NCBI GenBank assembly: GCA_937906495.1
Contig: CALCVT010000022.1
Location: forward strand, 1-38,162
Source: an uncultured Prevotella sp.
Lineage (GTDB): Bacteria > Bacteroidota > Bacteroidia > Bacteroidales > Bacteroidaceae
Reading direction: 5' to 3'
DNA length: 38,162 nt
The position numbers and the translations under genes are program-made. Below the pieces are notes generated by a model, which saw only the letters and a list, made by a program, of their open reading frames with translations, was not told the origin of the DNA and did not search any database. Positions 8,170 through 16,984 of this stretch are shown here, in pieces. Within the stretch, counting starts at the first letter, position 1; the number at the start of each line of letters is the position of its first letter.

Positions 8170-9142
8170 CGGCATTGCTATGCGGCGGAAGGTCTGGTTC
8201 TGCGGGAGCGTTTGGTTGGCGCATGTCGGGTTTCAGAGGTTCGACGTGTGTTGTAATAAATGTTTTGTGGCCGAACCGTGTACGCAGCTTGTCTTCAATC
8301 TCGCGTGTGGCCCGGTGTGCCTCGTTCAGGGTGGTGTTACCATCCATTCTAAAGTGCACCTCGATGGCTGAATAGCTGCCAATGTGGCGTGTGCGCAGGT
8401 TGTGCGGGTCGCTCACACCAGGTTGTTGCTGTATGATGTTGGTAATGAACCTTTCATCGTCCTCGGGCAATGATTTATCGAGCAGTTCGTCCATACTTGG
8501 CCGGATAAGTTGATAAGCTACGCGCAGAATGAGCCCGCTCACTACTATGGCTGCAAGCGGGTCGAGCACTCTCCAGTTTTCGCCCAGCATAATGGCACCG
8601 CCAATGCCGGCAGCAGTTCCGATGCTCGACAGGGCATCGCTACGGTGATGCCAGGCATTAGCCGTCATGGCCTGCGACTGGAGCACCTTTCCGCGGCGTG
8701 CCGTCCACTGGTAGAGCATCTCTTTGGAAACGACCGACAGCAGGGCCGCAGCAAGGGCAATAGGGCCTGGTTGTGCCAGCGTGCCGCCTTGTATGAATAC
8801 GGCTATTTGGTTCAGTCCGTTCCATAGAATGCCCACACCTACGGCAGCCAGCATCAGGCCAATCAGCGCTGTAGCCAGTGTTTCGTATTTGCCGTGTCCG
8901 TAGTCGTGTCCGGCATCGCAAGGCTTGCCTGCCAGTTTTACAAACACAATAACCACCACATCGGTCACAAAGTCTGACAGAGAGTGTACGGCATCGGCAA
9001 GCATGGCCGCGCTTCCTCCCACGATGCCAGCTATGAATTTGAATACCAGCAATCCAAAGTTGACCAGGCTTCCCCAAAGTGTAACTTTAAAGATTTCACG
9101 TTCGCGGTTATCGGTTGATACTTGATTGTTTGTGTTGTTCAT
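8162..9142 (-). CDS. Cation diffusion facilitator (CDF) metal exporter
   Basis: A 326-residue inner-membrane protein expected to export a divalent metal (zinc, iron or manganese) in exchange for protons. Six hydrophobic segments cover about residues 20-215. The intramembrane metal site is visible as His53-x3-Asp57 in TM2 (ADAVHSLSDFVTD) and His165-x3-Asp169 in TM5 (AWHHRSDALSS). The cytoplasmic domain follows (about 220-305) with a His-containing tail. The start is the ATG at 9142; a longer frame to 9160 would need a TTG inside a hairpin. Two hairpins (9158-9228) separate it from the upstream mutarotase gene and may control it. Confidence 0.93.
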   Translation of the reverse strand: MNNTNNQVSTDNREREIFKVTLWGSLVNFGLLVFKFIAGIVGGSAAMLADAVHSLSDFVTDVVVIVFVKLAGKPCDAGHDYGHGKYETLATALIGLMLAAVGVGILWNGLNQIAVFIQGGTLAQPGPIALAAALLSVVSKEMLYQWTARRGKVLQSQAMTANAWHHRSDALSSIGTAAGIGGAIMLGENWRVLDPLAAIVVSGLILRVAYQLIRPSMDELLDKSLPEDDERFITNIIQQQPGVSDPHNLRTRHIGSYSAIEVHFRMDGNTTLNEAHRATREIEDKLRTRFGHKTFITTHVEPLKPDMRQPNAPAEPDLPPHSNAAT

Positions 9143-9157
9143 GTCCCGTTGTTTGTG

Positions 9158-9193
9158 CAACAGCCCGCAGCAATTAAATGCTGCGGGCTGTTG
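9158..9193 (-). promoter_or_regulatory. Strong hairpin 16 nt before the CDF start
   Basis: A perfect 15-bp inverted repeat (9158-9172 with 9179-9193), 6-nt AT loop. On the minus strand it ends 15 nt before the CDF ATG. It may be a terminator for the mutarotase gene or a leader structure that limits CDF expression. No -33/-7 promoter is seen between the hairpin and the ATG. Confidence 0.5.
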
Positions 9194-9205
9194 GCGTTAT
9201 TGGTA

Positions 9206-9228
9206 GGGCAGAACAAGCAGTTCTGCCC
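9206..9228. terminator. Hairpin after the mutarotase gene
   Basis: A perfect 9-bp stem GGGCAGAAC/GTTCTGCCC (9206-9214, 9220-9228), 5-nt loop. The T-rich run (TTTTATA) is on the plus-strand side, but the gene that ends here (stop at 9252) is on the minus strand. Confidence 0.5.
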
Positions 9229-9251
9229 TTTTATACATAGGGTTGCCTTGT

Positions 9252-10124
9252 TTAGAAAACCTCGATGCTGTAGCCGCCGTTCCAGGTTTCGCCGGCGTGA
9301 GCGCAGTTAATAAAGGGTCGCTCTTGAATAGGACCTTCAAAATGCTGGTGGTCACAGAGTCCGTACCAAGGTTCGCAGCAAACAAAGGGCGAGTGCAGGC
9401 CGGTAGGACTCCAAAAGAGCCATGCTGCCGAGGAACTCTCAACGCGGGCAATGGGTTGTCGGTTAAGGTCGAGCACAGTGGCTGCACTGATTTGATGGTT
9501 GTCGAATATCAACGCCTCGTTGGCAAAAGTGGCTACAGTCAGGGGCACCAGGCCATCATCGGTCAGGGGTACAGGGTGCTTGTCGGCTTCGAGGCATCCC
9601 TGGTCGCCGGCACGCCAAATGTATTCGGGTTTACCTTCCAGGCGGATGTAGCCGTCAATCTCGTTTTCCTCTTTCCATTCGGGCAGTGCAATGGCCGGGT
9701 GTCCGCCTATTTGGAACCAAAGGTCGCATCCACCGGTGTTGATAACCTCAAAGTCGGCCATGAGCTTACGGCCGCACAGACGGTAGGTTACAGCTACTTT
9801 GAAGGCAAAGGGGAATAGTTCAAAATCGCGTATAGTGCTGGTATATTCCAATCGGGCGCTGTCGGCCGTTGTTTCGGTCACCTGCCAGGTGCGTCCGTTT
9901 ACGAATCCGTGTTTCGGAATGCGTACTTCTTTGCCGTCAATGCGGCAAACACCGTTCCACATGCCGCCAACAATGGGAAAGAGGATGGGCGAACGGCCGT
10001 CCCACCAGCGGGCATCGCCCTGCCAAAGGTATTCGCGTCCTGTGCGAACGTCTTGTACGTTTTGTACTTCAGCGCCCTCGGGGCTGATAACCACGCGGAG
10101 CTCATCGTTGCAAATTGTTGTCAT
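9252..10124 (-). CDS. Aldose 1-epimerase family protein (LacX-like mutarotase)
   Basis: A 290-residue protein of the galactose-mutarotase superfamily, likely interconverting alpha and beta anomers of a sugar. The catalytic residues expected for the family appear as His72 (PKHGFVNGRTW), His142 (IGGHPAIALP) and Glu251 (CCEPWYGLCD). The beta-sandwich layout and length match the LacX/YphB subgroup; there is no signal peptide, so it acts in the cytoplasm. The ATG at 10124 is chosen because TAACTTTG (-7 box, 10155-10162) would overlap any longer start. The sugar substrate is not evident from neighbours. Confidence 0.88.
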   Translation of the reverse strand: MTTICNDELRVVISPEGAEVQNVQDVRTGREYLWQGDARWWDGRSPILFPIVGGMWNGVCRIDGKEVRIPKHGFVNGRTWQVTETTADSARLEYTSTIRDFELFPFAFKVAVTYRLCGRKLMADFEVINTGGCDLWFQIGGHPAIALPEWKEENEIDGYIRLEGKPEYIWRAGDQGCLEADKHPVPLTDDGLVPLTVATFANEALIFDNHQISAATVLDLNRQPIARVESSSAAWLFWSPTGLHSPFVCCEPWYGLCDHQHFEGPIQERPFINCAHAGETWNGGYSIEVF

Positions 10125-10509
10125 ACTGATAATTGATTGGGTTAGCGTATAGGGCAAAGTTAATACTATTATTCGAGAGTCTGTGTTAAAAGTAAGATTT
10201 TAATGACAAATTATTCCGAAGCACCGGTAGTAAGGTTTTCTAAGTATTGTTACAGGTCAGCTGGTTGAACTGCAGCATTGGGGTGTAGTTGTTTTTACAC
10301 GGCGTTTTGAATAGTTTGCTTTGCTTTAAGGCCATGCCAAAATGCGATTGGTAAAGGGGGAGAGCATCTGCCTGAGGCCGAAAGTATCTGTTGCGTATAT
10401 AAGTGCGTGCAATTTGACGGAGGAATGGAATTTTCAAGTTCCGTTCTAAGGGGTAATAAAACAAAAAAGGCAGCGCATTGCCTAAGCAACTTGCTACCTT
10501 TAAAACCAG
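10125..10509. other. Gap between mutarotase and tRNA-Pro
   Basis: No gene seen in 385 bp. It holds the mutarotase -7 box (10155-10162), two small inverted repeats (GTGTA/TACAC at 10283-10300; GAATGGAA/TTCCGTTC at 10423-10446) and the tRNA-Pro terminator (10469-10498). Confidence 0.5.
10469..10498 (-). terminator. Terminator of tRNA-Pro copy 1
   Basis: On the minus strand GGTAGC...GCTGCC with an inner TTGC/GCAA stem, followed by TTTTTT. It lies directly after the tRNA. Confidence 0.7.
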
Positions 10510-10584
10510 TCGGGGTGACTGGATTCGAACCAGCGACCACACGCCCCCCAGACGCGTACTCTAACCGGGCTGAGCTACACCCCG
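10510..10584 (-). tRNA. tRNA-Pro (anticodon GGG), copy 1
   Basis: On the minus strand a full cloverleaf can be drawn: acceptor CGGGGTG/CACCCCG, D arm GCTC...GAGT, anticodon loop CTGGGGG (anticodon GGG), T arm GCTGG-TTCGAAT-CCAGT, discriminator A. CCA is not encoded. The gene is preceded by a CAAA...CAAAAGTA (minus TTTG...TACTTTTG) promoter at 10596-10626 with a 19-bp gap. An identical tRNA lies at 32186-32260. Confidence 0.95.
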
Positions 10585-10906
10585 AATTGCGAGTGCAAAA
10601 GTACAACATTTTCTTCAATCTACAAATTTTTCGGGAGTTTTTTGCATAAAAAATGCAGAAGCGAGGCTTTTTTCTCCAGTTTTTCTCCATTCGGTGCATT
10701 TAGTATAGCCTATAGCGGGAGTAACGGACAAAAAAACACTATCTTTGCGAAGTTATGTTTCGGCAGGGGGCAGTTTATGGTGCCTGACCCTTATCCGGCA
10801 GGTCAATCAGCTCTGACGGGAGTGTCCGGTTTACGCATTCAGCCCCTTGTGTGCAGGTGTTTGTACCTACTGTCCGATAGTCCCCCTTGTCAGTAATCTG
10901 CTTTAA
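10585..10906. other. Gap between tRNA-Pro and aroA
   Basis: It holds the tRNA-Pro promoter (minus, 10596-10626) and, on the plus strand, TATCTTTG at 10740-10747, probably the -7 box for the aroA operon. That would give an untranslated leader of about 150 nt. Only a 10-codon frame (starting near 10755) is seen in the leader; no known riboswitch was recognised. Confidence 0.5.
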
Positions 10907-12154
10907 ATGATGTATCAACCTCGCTATCCCCACCGGCTGCATGCAACGGTCAACCTTCCACTTTCGAAGAGTTTGAGCAACCGGGCTTTGCTGGTCAGTG
11001 CCTTGAGCGGTTTAGAGTTGCAACCTGTACAACTGGCCATTTGCGACGATACCCTTGTTATGCGCAAAGCCTTATTCAGCCGTGAGCGGGAACAGACAGT
11101 TCATGTGGGTGCAGCAGGAACGGCTATGCGCTTTCTGACCGCCTACTATGCCGTATGCCAGGGCGAGGAGCATCTGCTTACCGGTACCGAACGCATGTTG
11201 CAGCGCCCGATAGGCATTTTGGTCGATGCGCTGCGCAGTCTTGGAGCAACCATCAGCTATGAAGGCGCAGCGGGCTATCCTCCCCTTCGTATCGTTGGCC
11301 GCAGGTTGCAAGGCGGACGGGTGGAACTGCCGGCCGACGTCAGTTCGCAGTTTGTATCGGCTTTGTTGATGGTTGCCCCTTGTATGGAGCACGGTTTGGA
11401 AATCGGGCTTGTAGGTAAAGTGGTTTCGCGCCCCTACATCGACATGACACTTTCGCTGATGCGTCGGTTTGGTGCCAAAGTCCGTTGGACCGATGCACAG
11501 ACCTTGCAGGTTGAGGCCGGAGCCTATGTGCCGGATGCCGGTTATACGGCCGAGGCCGACTGGAGCGCAGCCTCGTACTGGTTCGAAACCGTGGCCCTTT
11601 CGGGCGATGCCCATGCCCAAATAGCGCTGCCAGGCCTCCGGCTCGACAGCGTGCAAGGCGACCGGGCTGTAAGCAGCTATTTTGCTCCGCTGGGCGTAGG
11701 CTGTTGTTTGGCCAGTGACGGGGCGGGAGTGGTAGTGATGCGCGATGCGACGCATTTGCTGCCTCCGGGTGCATTATACGAACTCGACCTTTCGGGGCAG
11801 CCCGATTTGGCCCAGACACTGGTAGTTACCTGTGCCATGCTGCGCAGGCCTTTCCGCTTCAGCGGACTGGCATCCTTGCGACTGAAAGAGACCGACCGCC
11901 TTGAAGCCTTGCGTTGCGAACTCAGCAAACTGGGCATTACACTCAGCATAGAGGGCAACGATATACTCCATGTAACAACCTATGCCGATGGAGTGCCCTG
12001 TTATGACGGCCGCGCCATCGAAACTTACAGCGATCACCGCATGGCCATGGCCTTTGCTCCGGTGGCCCAGGTGTTTCGGCAACTCCGCATTGCTCACCCC
12101 GAGGTAGTAAGTAAAAGTTACCCCGGCTATTGGAAAGAAATCGAAAAGCTTTGA
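10907..12154 (+). CDS. aroA: 3-phosphoshikimate 1-carboxyvinyltransferase (EPSP synthase)
   Basis: A 415-residue cytoplasmic enzyme that joins shikimate-3-phosphate and PEP in chorismate (aromatic amino acid) synthesis. Landmarks: KSLSNRALLVSAL near the N-terminus, GAAGTAMRFLTA, the SSQFVSALLM segment, RLKETDRLEAL and DHRMAMAFAP near the C-terminus. It begins with tandem ATGs (10907 and 10910). It heads a compact run: the next gene starts 3 bp after its stop, then a TAATG overlap, then a 41-bp gap to the TPR lipoprotein. Slightly shorter than Escherichia coli AroA, as is usual in Bacteroidales. Confidence 0.96.
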   Translation: MMYQPRYPHRLHATVNLPLSKSLSNRALLVSALSGLELQPVQLAICDDTLVMRKALFSREREQTVHVGAAGTAMRFLTAYYAVCQGEEHLLTGTERMLQRPIGILVDALRSLGATISYEGAAGYPPLRIVGRRLQGGRVELPADVSSQFVSALLMVAPCMEHGLEIGLVGKVVSRPYIDMTLSLMRRFGAKVRWTDAQTLQVEAGAYVPDAGYTAEADWSAASYWFETVALSGDAHAQIALPGLRLDSVQGDRAVSSYFAPLGVGCCLASDGAGVVVMRDATHLLPPGALYELDLSGQPDLAQTLVVTCAMLRRPFRFSGLASLRLKETDRLEALRCELSKLGITLSIEGNDILHVTTYADGVPCYDGRAIETYSDHRMAMAFAPVAQVFRQLRIAHPEVVSKSYPGYWKEIEKL

Positions 12155-12157
12155 ATT

Positions 12158-12610
12158 ATGAAAGTACTGCTTTTATCTCTGTTGGGCCTCTTTGTGGTGG
12201 CTCTGCTTGCGGGTTGGTTGCGTAACCGCTCGCTCAAAAAGAAACTCGAGCGTGGCGAGATAGACCAAATGCCCGGCATTCAAAAAGCCCGCCCCGATGG
12301 TTGTTGCGGTCAGCATGAAGTGTGCGAAAAAGAAAGTTTGCTGGCTGCTGTAAGCAAAGAGATTGAATATTACGACGACGAAGAACTCGATACCTTTCGG
12401 GGACGTGCTTCTGAAGATTATACGGCACAGGAGATTGAACGCTTTGAAGAGGTGCTCACAACCATGCGCGATGACGAGGTGGCAGGCTGGGTGCGTTCGC
12501 TCCAGTTGCGCGGCATCAATTTGCCCGATGCCATCAAAGACGAGGTGTTCCTGATAGTCGGAGAGTTCCGCAGCGAGGCCCATCACCGCTCGGCAGCGCA
12601 CACCAGGTAA
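12158..12610 (+). CDS. Membrane-anchored protein with CC-x2-H-x2-C motif, unknown function
   Basis: A 150-residue protein with one N-terminal membrane helix (about 3-20), a basic stretch (NRSLKKKLERG), then a compact Cys/His motif, Cys49-Cys50-x2-His53-x2-Cys56, and an acidic, mostly helical C-terminal half (EIEYYDDEELDTF ... SLQLRGINLPDAIKDEVFLI). The motif could bind a metal or Fe-S cluster. Similar proteins seem common in Bacteroidales, but I know no function. The gene sits 3 bp after aroA, and its stop overlaps the start of a metal-permease gene (TAATG), which suggests translational coupling and perhaps a shared role in metal handling. Confidence 0.8.
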   Translation: MKVLLLSLLGLFVVALLAGWLRNRSLKKKLERGEIDQMPGIQKARPDGCCGQHEVCEKESLLAAVSKEIEYYDDEELDTFRGRASEDYTAQEIERFEEVLTTMRDDEVAGWVRSLQLRGINLPDAIKDEVFLIVGEFRSEAHHRSAAHTR

Positions 12611-13446
12611 TGCCCCTCTCATTCAATACACAAACAAAGACAATGACAATACTATCCTATCCTTTTTTTCAGAATGCCCTTGCCGGCGCCTTGTTGGCCT
12701 CGGTGCTTTGTGCCGTGATAGGTACCTATGTAGTTACCCGCCGGCTGGTCATTGCAGGAGGCGGTATGGCCCATGCCTCGCTGGGCGGGGTGGGACTTGG
12801 AGCCTATTTGGGTTTTTCGCCCCTTTGGGGGGCTGCCGTCTTTGCCGTTGTATCGGGTTTTGCCATCCGCTGGCTCGGAAATCGTCGGCGTGTGCGCGAA
12901 GACTCAGCCGTGGCCATGCTTTGGACCTTCGGCATGGCCTTGGGTATACTCTTTGCCTATATGGCTCCAGGTTTCATGACCGATTTGCCCTCCTATCTTT
13001 TTGGCGATATACTCAGCATTTCGCACACCGACCTTGCTGTGCTCGGTTTGCTCACTCTTGTTACCGTATTACTTTACGGCTTGTTTCAGCGGGCGGTGGT
13101 AAGTGTGGCAAGCGACAGCGACTTTGCCCGTACCCAGGGACTTCCTGTTGATACCATCGAAGGTGTGCTGGTAGTGCTAACGGCCCTGACCATTGTGGGG
13201 TGTCTGCATTTGGTAGGCATTGTGATGGTCATTTCGCTGCTGAGTGTACCCCAGCTCACGGCAGCACTCTTTGTGCGCACCTTCAGACGTATGGTTTGGC
13301 TTTCGGCTCTCATTGCCTATGCAGGCTGTGTGGGTGGCTTGTTTTTGTCATACTATGCCGATGTGCCGGGCGGCGCCTCTATTATTTTAGTTAGTATAGG
13401 TATTTATGCCCTTTGCCGCATAATAAAAAGCGTATTCCGTAGTTAA
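12610..13446 (+). CDS. ABC-3 family metal transporter permease (ZnuB/MntB-like)
   Basis: A 278-residue polytopic inner-membrane protein with about eight hydrophobic segments, typical of the permease of zinc/manganese ABC importers. Family signatures are NALAGALLASVLCAVIGTYV, RRLVIAGGGMAHASLGGVG, DLPSYLFGDIL and VVISLLSVPQ-like VMVISLLSVPQLTAALF. The ATG overlaps the upstream stop (TAATG); a second ATG twelve codons in (12643) is possible. No ATP-binding or solute-binding partner is encoded in the window, so those must lie elsewhere if the importer is complete. Zinc is the likeliest substrate, but manganese or iron cannot be ruled out. Confidence 0.9.
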   Translation: MPLSFNTQTKTMTILSYPFFQNALAGALLASVLCAVIGTYVVTRRLVIAGGGMAHASLGGVGLGAYLGFSPLWGAAVFAVVSGFAIRWLGNRRRVREDSAVAMLWTFGMALGILFAYMAPGFMTDLPSYLFGDILSISHTDLAVLGLLTLVTVLLYGLFQRAVVSVASDSDFARTQGLPVDTIEGVLVVLTALTIVGCLHLVGIVMVISLLSVPQLTAALFVRTFRRMVWLSALIAYAGCVGGLFLSYYADVPGGASIILVSIGIYALCRIIKSVFRS

Positions 13447-13487
13447 ACAACCCAAAGGCAGTTTGCTGCCGCAATCCACCATAAGCA

Positions 13488-16418
13488 TTGAAACCCATAC
13501 GCTCCATATTTAGCCTCTGGACTGCTATTGTACTCCTATTGCTGCTCAGCTCGTGTTCTACCAAGAAGAATACGGGCATGACACGCTGGTGGCATTCGTT
13601 TACAGCCCGCTATAACACCTATTTTAATGCCGACCAGGCATTTATAGAAGGCCAAAAAGCTAAAGCCGATGGCCATAAAGACAACTTTACCGAGATGTTG
13701 CCCGTATTCCTGGTGGGCAATGAAAAATCGCGCGAGGCGGGCAAGGCCCAATACGAAACCGCCATCACCAAATGCCAAAAGGCCATTACGTTGCACTCTA
13801 TCAAGCGGCGGCCGCAAGTTAGTGCATCGAAGCGCAAAAGTGCTAAGATGAAGCAGTACCTTCAGCGTAAAGAGTTCAACCCCTTTCTTAAAAATGCCTG
13901 GCTCCTGATGGGGCAGGCTCAGTTTCAGAAGGGCGATTTTTTGGAGGCAGCCTCCACGTTTTCGTACATAGCCCGCCTCTATGCAGCCGAGCCTGCGGTA
14001 GCTACCGAGGCCCGGCAGTGGCTGGCCCGTAGCTATGCCCAGATTGACTGGTATTACGATGCCGAAGACGCCCTGTCGAAGGTAAGGCGCGATTCGGTGT
14101 CGAAGCGTGTGGCCCGTTTGGCCGATGCCACCCAGGCCGACCTCTTGCTGCGTCAGGAGCGCTATGCCGATGCCCTTCCCTATCTGGAGCGTTCGGCCAG
14201 CCATGCCACAGGTGAGTTTAGGCAGGCGCGTCTGTATTACCTCCTCGGACAGGTGTATCACCAACTCGGTAATCGCGAAAAAGCATATAAGTCGCTGGCT
14301 CGCTGCATCCGCAAGAGTCCGCCGTTTGAACTGTCGTTTAATGCCCGCATCCTTCAAACTGAAGTGCAGGCGGCCGATAGCCGTTCGGGAAAGAAGATGA
14401 TAGCCCGCTTGCGGCGCATGGCGCGTTCGGCAAATAACAAAGACTACCTTGACCAGGTATATTACGCCATGGGCAATATTTACCTGACTAACCGCGACAC
14501 CCTTCATGCCATTTCAGCTTACGAAACCGGTCGCGAAAAAGCTACCCGCGCGGGGGTTGAAAAGGGCATTCTGCTTCTGCGGCTCGGTTCGCTTTATTGG
14601 GAAAAGCGAAAGTTTAAGCAGGCACAGCAGTGCTATACCGAGGCGTTGGGCATGATTGAAAAAACACATGACAATTACGAAGAGGTAACCCGCCGTTCAA
14701 AAGTACTCGACAAACTGGTGCCTTATACCTCGGCCGTTCAGTTGCAGGACAGTTTGCAGGCGCTTTCGAGGATGGGCGAAGCCGAACGTAATGCGGCCAT
14801 CGACCGGGTAATCGAAGCCCTCAAAAAGAAGGAAGAGGAGGAACGCCAGGCCCGTCTTGACTCAGCAGCCGAGGCACGAGCCGAAGCCAACGGACTCAAC
14901 GACTTTATGGGCAATAACAATGCACCCAATGCCGGACTCCGCCCGCAAAACAATCAGCAGCAGGTATGGTACTTTTATAACCCCATGCTCGTAATGCAGG
15001 GTAAGGAGGACTTTAAAAAGCAATGGGGCAAACGTAAAAACGAAGATAACTGGCGACGCTCCAACCGCACGGTAGTGGCAATGGACGATGACGAAGGCTA
15101 TGATTACGAAGCTGAAGATTCGTTGCAGGCACTGGCCGATTCGGCAGCGCTCAATGCCGAGGAGCAAGCACCCATGTCTGAAGCCGACTCTTTGGCCAAC
15201 GACCCCCATTGCCGCGAGTACTACCTCAAGCAAATACCCTTTACGCCCGAGGCCCGGGAAGCGTCTGACGAAATTATTAAAGACGCGCTCTACAATGCAG
15301 GTATTATTGAAAAAGATGACCTGGAGGACTTTCCGCTTGCGGCAGGTACCCTGGAACGTCTGACGAGTCAGTACACCCAATTTGACCGTATGGCTGAGGC
15401 TTACTACCACCTGTTTTTGCTTTACTCAAGGTGGGGCAAACCCGATAAAGCCCAGGCTGCGCGCAACTTCCTGGCATCGGCCTATCCCGACCACGAACTG
15501 ACACGCTTGATAACAGCTCCCGACTTTGAGCAACAGGCCCGCTATGGCAAGCAACTCGAGGATTCGCTCTACGCTGCAACCTATCGAGCATACCGAAACC
15601 GTGATGAGGCTACCGTAGCGAAGAATTTTGCTTATTCAACGGCTAAATACCCCTCGGGGCTTAACCGGCCGAAGTTTATCTTGGTTCATGTGTTGAGCCG
15701 TTTGGCTACGGCCGATACCCAAGAACTGGTTGCCGAATTGCGAAAACTGGTAGGCGACTTCCCCGAGAGCGATGTCAGCCAGTTGGCAGGCATGCTGGTG
15801 CGCGGACTTGAAGCCGGCCGTCAAATAGGTACAGGTACCTTCGACTTAGGGTCGCTCTGGGACCGTCGTTCGGCAGCAGCCGACTCGCTGGCTACCGATG
15901 CCGCCAGGCAGAAGCAGTTCTCGACCGAGCGCGAAACGCCCTTCCTCTTTGTCCTGGCCTATCCCACCGACTCTATCGATACCAACCGCTTGCTCTATGA
16001 AATGGCGCATTTTAACTTTGCCTCGTTCGTTGTGCGCGGTTTCGACATGGAAGTTGTTAAGGCCGATGGAATCAGCCAGCTCCGCATAGCCGGCTTTGCC
16101 TCGTACGACGAGGCGCATGCTTATGCACAGCGCTGCTATAAAGACAAAGAACTTTATCCCTTCCTTAAACGCGGACGCGTGCTGCTCATTTCGAAAACGA
16201 ACCTCGATATGTTGGGAACGCTCTTCAGCTTTAACGATTACCAGCAATTCTTTGACCAAACCTTTGCACCCATCGAACTGAAGCCTGGTCAGCCCATTGA
16301 ACAACTCATACCGGTAGAGCAGCACTACGAAGATGAGTACACTCCCGAGGAACTCGAACGTATGAACAGCGAAAGCGGGGATGAACCCCTTGACGACGAT
16401 GGCGGCGAGTGGTATTAG
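13488..16418 (+). CDS. porW: TPR lipoprotein of the PorW/SprE family (type IX secretion)
   Basis: A 976-residue lipoprotein: signal hydrophobic run 7-20 and lipobox ending at Cys23 (LSSC). The N-terminal RWWHSFTARYNTYFNADQAFIEG segment is the PorW/SprE signature. Several tetratricopeptide-like helical repeats follow (about 115-400), then a charged linker (about 425-590, with KKKEEEERQ and poly-acidic runs), a second repeat region, and an acidic tail ending DDDGGEWY. In Porphyromonas and Flavobacterium this family is needed for type IX secretion. The start must be the TTG at 13488, since an in-frame TAA lies two codons before it and the first later ATG (codon 31) would lose the lipobox. Confidence 0.82.
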   Translation: MKPIRSIFSLWTAIVLLLLLSSCSTKKNTGMTRWWHSFTARYNTYFNADQAFIEGQKAKADGHKDNFTEMLPVFLVGNEKSREAGKAQYETAITKCQKAITLHSIKRRPQVSASKRKSAKMKQYLQRKEFNPFLKNAWLLMGQAQFQKGDFLEAASTFSYIARLYAAEPAVATEARQWLARSYAQIDWYYDAEDALSKVRRDSVSKRVARLADATQADLLLRQERYADALPYLERSASHATGEFRQARLYYLLGQVYHQLGNREKAYKSLARCIRKSPPFELSFNARILQTEVQAADSRSGKKMIARLRRMARSANNKDYLDQVYYAMGNIYLTNRDTLHAISAYETGREKATRAGVEKGILLLRLGSLYWEKRKFKQAQQCYTEALGMIEKTHDNYEEVTRRSKVLDKLVPYTSAVQLQDSLQALSRMGEAERNAAIDRVIEALKKKEEEERQARLDSAAEARAEANGLNDFMGNNNAPNAGLRPQNNQQQVWYFYNPMLVMQGKEDFKKQWGKRKNEDNWRRSNRTVVAMDDDEGYDYEAEDSLQALADSAALNAEEQAPMSEADSLANDPHCREYYLKQIPFTPEAREASDEIIKDALYNAGIIEKDDLEDFPLAAGTLERLTSQYTQFDRMAEAYYHLFLLYSRWGKPDKAQAARNFLASAYPDHELTRLITAPDFEQQARYGKQLEDSLYAATYRAYRNRDEATVAKNFAYSTAKYPSGLNRPKFILVHVLSRLATADTQELVAELRKLVGDFPESDVSQLAGMLVRGLEAGRQIGTGTFDLGSLWDRRSAAADSLATDAARQKQFSTERETPFLFVLAYPTDSIDTNRLLYEMAHFNFASFVVRGFDMEVVKADGISQLRIAGFASYDEAHAYAQRCYKDKELYPFLKRGRVLLISKTNLDMLGTLFSFNDYQQFFDQTFAPIELKPGQPIEQLIPVEQHYEDEYTPEELERMNSESGDEPLDDDGGEWY

Positions 16419-16984
16419 GTGGCAGTAACGACTGCTGATAGAGATTGCTTTGCCGCTTTATGCAGCTATCTTGCAGCCACAATACTACTGATAAATAAAA
16501 ACAACCGGAGGGTCGACTTGCGCAGGCAGGCCGGCCCTCCGGTTTGAAGGACATCAATCGTTCCAACTGCCAGCCTTCCGGCCCTTTGGGCTTTACAGGC
16601 TTTGCCACCTTTTGGTATTGGCTGCGGAACATCGATTAGAGCATAATTTGAGTAGTCACACTCCATGCCGTGTATCGTGATGGCATGCCTGAACAGTTGC
16701 ACACATGTGTGTAGAAATAGCTACGCCGTGCAGGTAGCAGCAAATAGGCTGCTGGTGTAAAAGCATTGCCGGCTGTCGAGATGGGTAGGGCGTGAGTAAA
16801 AGGTGCTTCAATAGTTGTTTGTTCACCAAAGAATGCGTACTTTTACACCTTGATAGTTCAGGGGACTTTATCTATATCGGCCCCGTTTAAGACACTCCAC
16901 AGTAGGCAAAATAGTTGTTAGTATGGCTGCGCTCTGCCCTTTAGGCACAGCGTTTAAGTCTGCATTGCCCAAACATTTCGCATT
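16419..16984. other. Long gap between porW-like gene and mfd
   Basis: No credible gene in 566 bp. It holds a GC-rich hairpin at 16503-16544 and a weak promoter-like TTTG...TACTTTTA (16818-16845, gap 16) for mfd, which would give a leader of some 130 nt. Minus-strand frames here run through the hairpin and have no support. Confidence 0.5.
16503..16544. terminator. GC-rich hairpin downstream of the porW-like gene
   Basis: AACCGGAGGG (16503-16512) pairs with CCCTCCGGTT (16535-16544) around a 22-nt loop containing GGCCGG. It is 85 bp past the TPR gene stop. The better T-run (GTTTTTATTT) is on the minus-strand side, so direction of action is uncertain. Confidence 0.55.

Larger units (their letters stand above)
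10460..10605 (-). repeat. Direct repeat copy 1 (tRNA-Pro with flanks)
   Basis: This stretch recurs at 32137-32281 in the same orientation, with the tRNA identical and only a few changes in the terminator flank. It spans the terminator, tRNA-Pro(GGG), the short leader and the -7 box. Confidence 0.9.

Noticed and set aside
10642..10896. 84-codon frame before aroA
   Set aside because: Its start precedes the -7 box at 10740-10747 and it has no family resemblance.
13536..14507. 323-codon frame on the minus strand
   Set aside because: Antisense to the PorW/SprE-like gene; composition fits a shadow.
16306..16702. Small minus-strand frames containing a KPKGPEGWQ-like stretch
   Set aside because: They run through the hairpin at 16503-16544 and the end of the TPR gene, and lack a promoter. 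A decayed gene fragment is possible but not supportable.
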